Part shown: piece by piece, positions 5,745-5,922 of the stretch | Layout of the letters: each line of letters begins with the position of its first letter | Position numbering within the stretch: position 1 is the stretch's first letter | Assembly (NCBI GenBank): GCA_902493085.1 | Contig: CABUOH010000085.1 | Location: 1 to 5,922 of the forward strand | DNA length: 5,922 bases | Direction of reading: 5' to 3' | Origin: an uncultured Sutterella sp. | Lineage (GTDB): Bacteria > Pseudomonadota > Gammaproteobacteria > Burkholderiales > Burkholderiaceae_F | The notes under the pieces: generated by a model | Told to the model about the DNA's origin: nothing | Database searches by the model: none | The model's input: the letters and a program-made list of their open reading frames with translations, nothing else | Translations under genes and position numbers: made by a program

Positions 5745-5922
5745 ATGCAGCCCATGCTCGACACTTCCCATCTTCCGCCTGTTCCCGTTTGGCACAAGGC
5801 GTGCGAATTCACCGACATCGTCTACGAAAAGTGCGATGACGGCATTGCCAAGATCACGATCAACCGCCCGCAGGTGCACAACGCCTTCCGTCCGCAAACC
5901 GTGATGGAAATGAGCCGCGCCC
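5745..5922 (+). CDS. menB: 1,4-dihydroxy-2-naphthoyl-CoA synthase, N-terminal part (cut by right edge)
   Basis: The first 59 codons of a crotonase-superfamily enzyme. MenB closes the second ring of the naphthoquinone by converting o-succinylbenzoyl-CoA to 1,4-dihydroxy-2-naphthoyl-CoA in cytoplasmic menaquinone synthesis. Residues about 22-57 (FTDIVYEKCDDGIAKITINRPQ, then VHNAFRPQTVMEM) closely follow E. coli MenB as I recall it (YEKSTDGIAKITINRPQV.NAFRP.TV.EM). The preceding VPVWHKACEF also matches the family's N-terminal VEWHD region in placement. The catalytic residues and oxyanion-hole glycines lie beyond the window. AGAAGGA at 5731-5737 ends seven bases before the ATG; a second ATG at 5754 has no such site. 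It lies 38 bases after the binding-protein stop with no terminator between, so co-transcription is likely. The related BadI hydrolase is a less likely alternative. Confidence 0.88.
   Translation, partial: MQPMLDTSHLPPVPVWHKACEFTDIVYEKCDDGIAKITINRPQVHNAFRPQTVMEMSRA

Overview
The window looks like chromosomal DNA of a Gram-negative betaproteobacterium, most likely Sutterellaceae (Sutterella, Parasutterella or a relative). That assignment is an inference from three things: a pertactin-type autotransporter, a Bug-family (TctC-like) periplasmic binding protein of the kind greatly expanded in Burkholderiales, and the start of a MenB-type menaquinone enzyme, which most ubiquinone-using Burkholderiales lack but Sutterellaceae are expected to have. 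No rRNA, tRNA, CRISPR array, integrase or transposase was recognised.

Layout. (1) 2-2383, + strand: the C-terminal part of a large autotransporter adhesin-like protein, cut by the left edge. It has an AT-rich, Asn/Ser/Thr-rich passenger and a GC-rich, pertactin-like beta-barrel. A terminator-like hairpin follows. (2) 2384-3034: about 650 bases without a confident gene. They hold short open frames, several hairpins, a strong + strand terminator at 2819-2850 with no obvious gene upstream of it, and a perfect 19-bp inverted repeat at 2894-2962. (3) 3035-4260, - strand: two adjacent paralogous three-helix membrane proteins of the DUF2721 type. They overlap by 4 bp (ATGA), so they are probably one translationally coupled operon. 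The second protein carries a long His-rich hydrophilic tail. A 13-bp tandem repeat lies just upstream of the first start codon. (4) 4321-4734: a divergent intergenic region with more short repeats, another orphan + strand terminator (4592-4624), then a promoter-like pair (4653-4681) and a palindromic operator candidate (4681-4700). (5) 4735-5706, + strand: a Bug-family solute-binding protein, followed after 38 bases by the first 59 codons of menB, running off the right edge.

How they may work together: the autotransporter is a surface protein and the DUF2721 pair sits in the inner membrane, with no evident link between them. The binding protein and menB share strand, tight spacing and probably one operator-controlled promoter. 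This suggests co-regulation of carboxylate uptake with menaquinone synthesis, or simply an orphan Bug gene placed in front of menB. There is no clear sign of a new defence or mobile system. The least explained parts are the two orphan terminators and the structured, gene-poor 2440-2962 segment.
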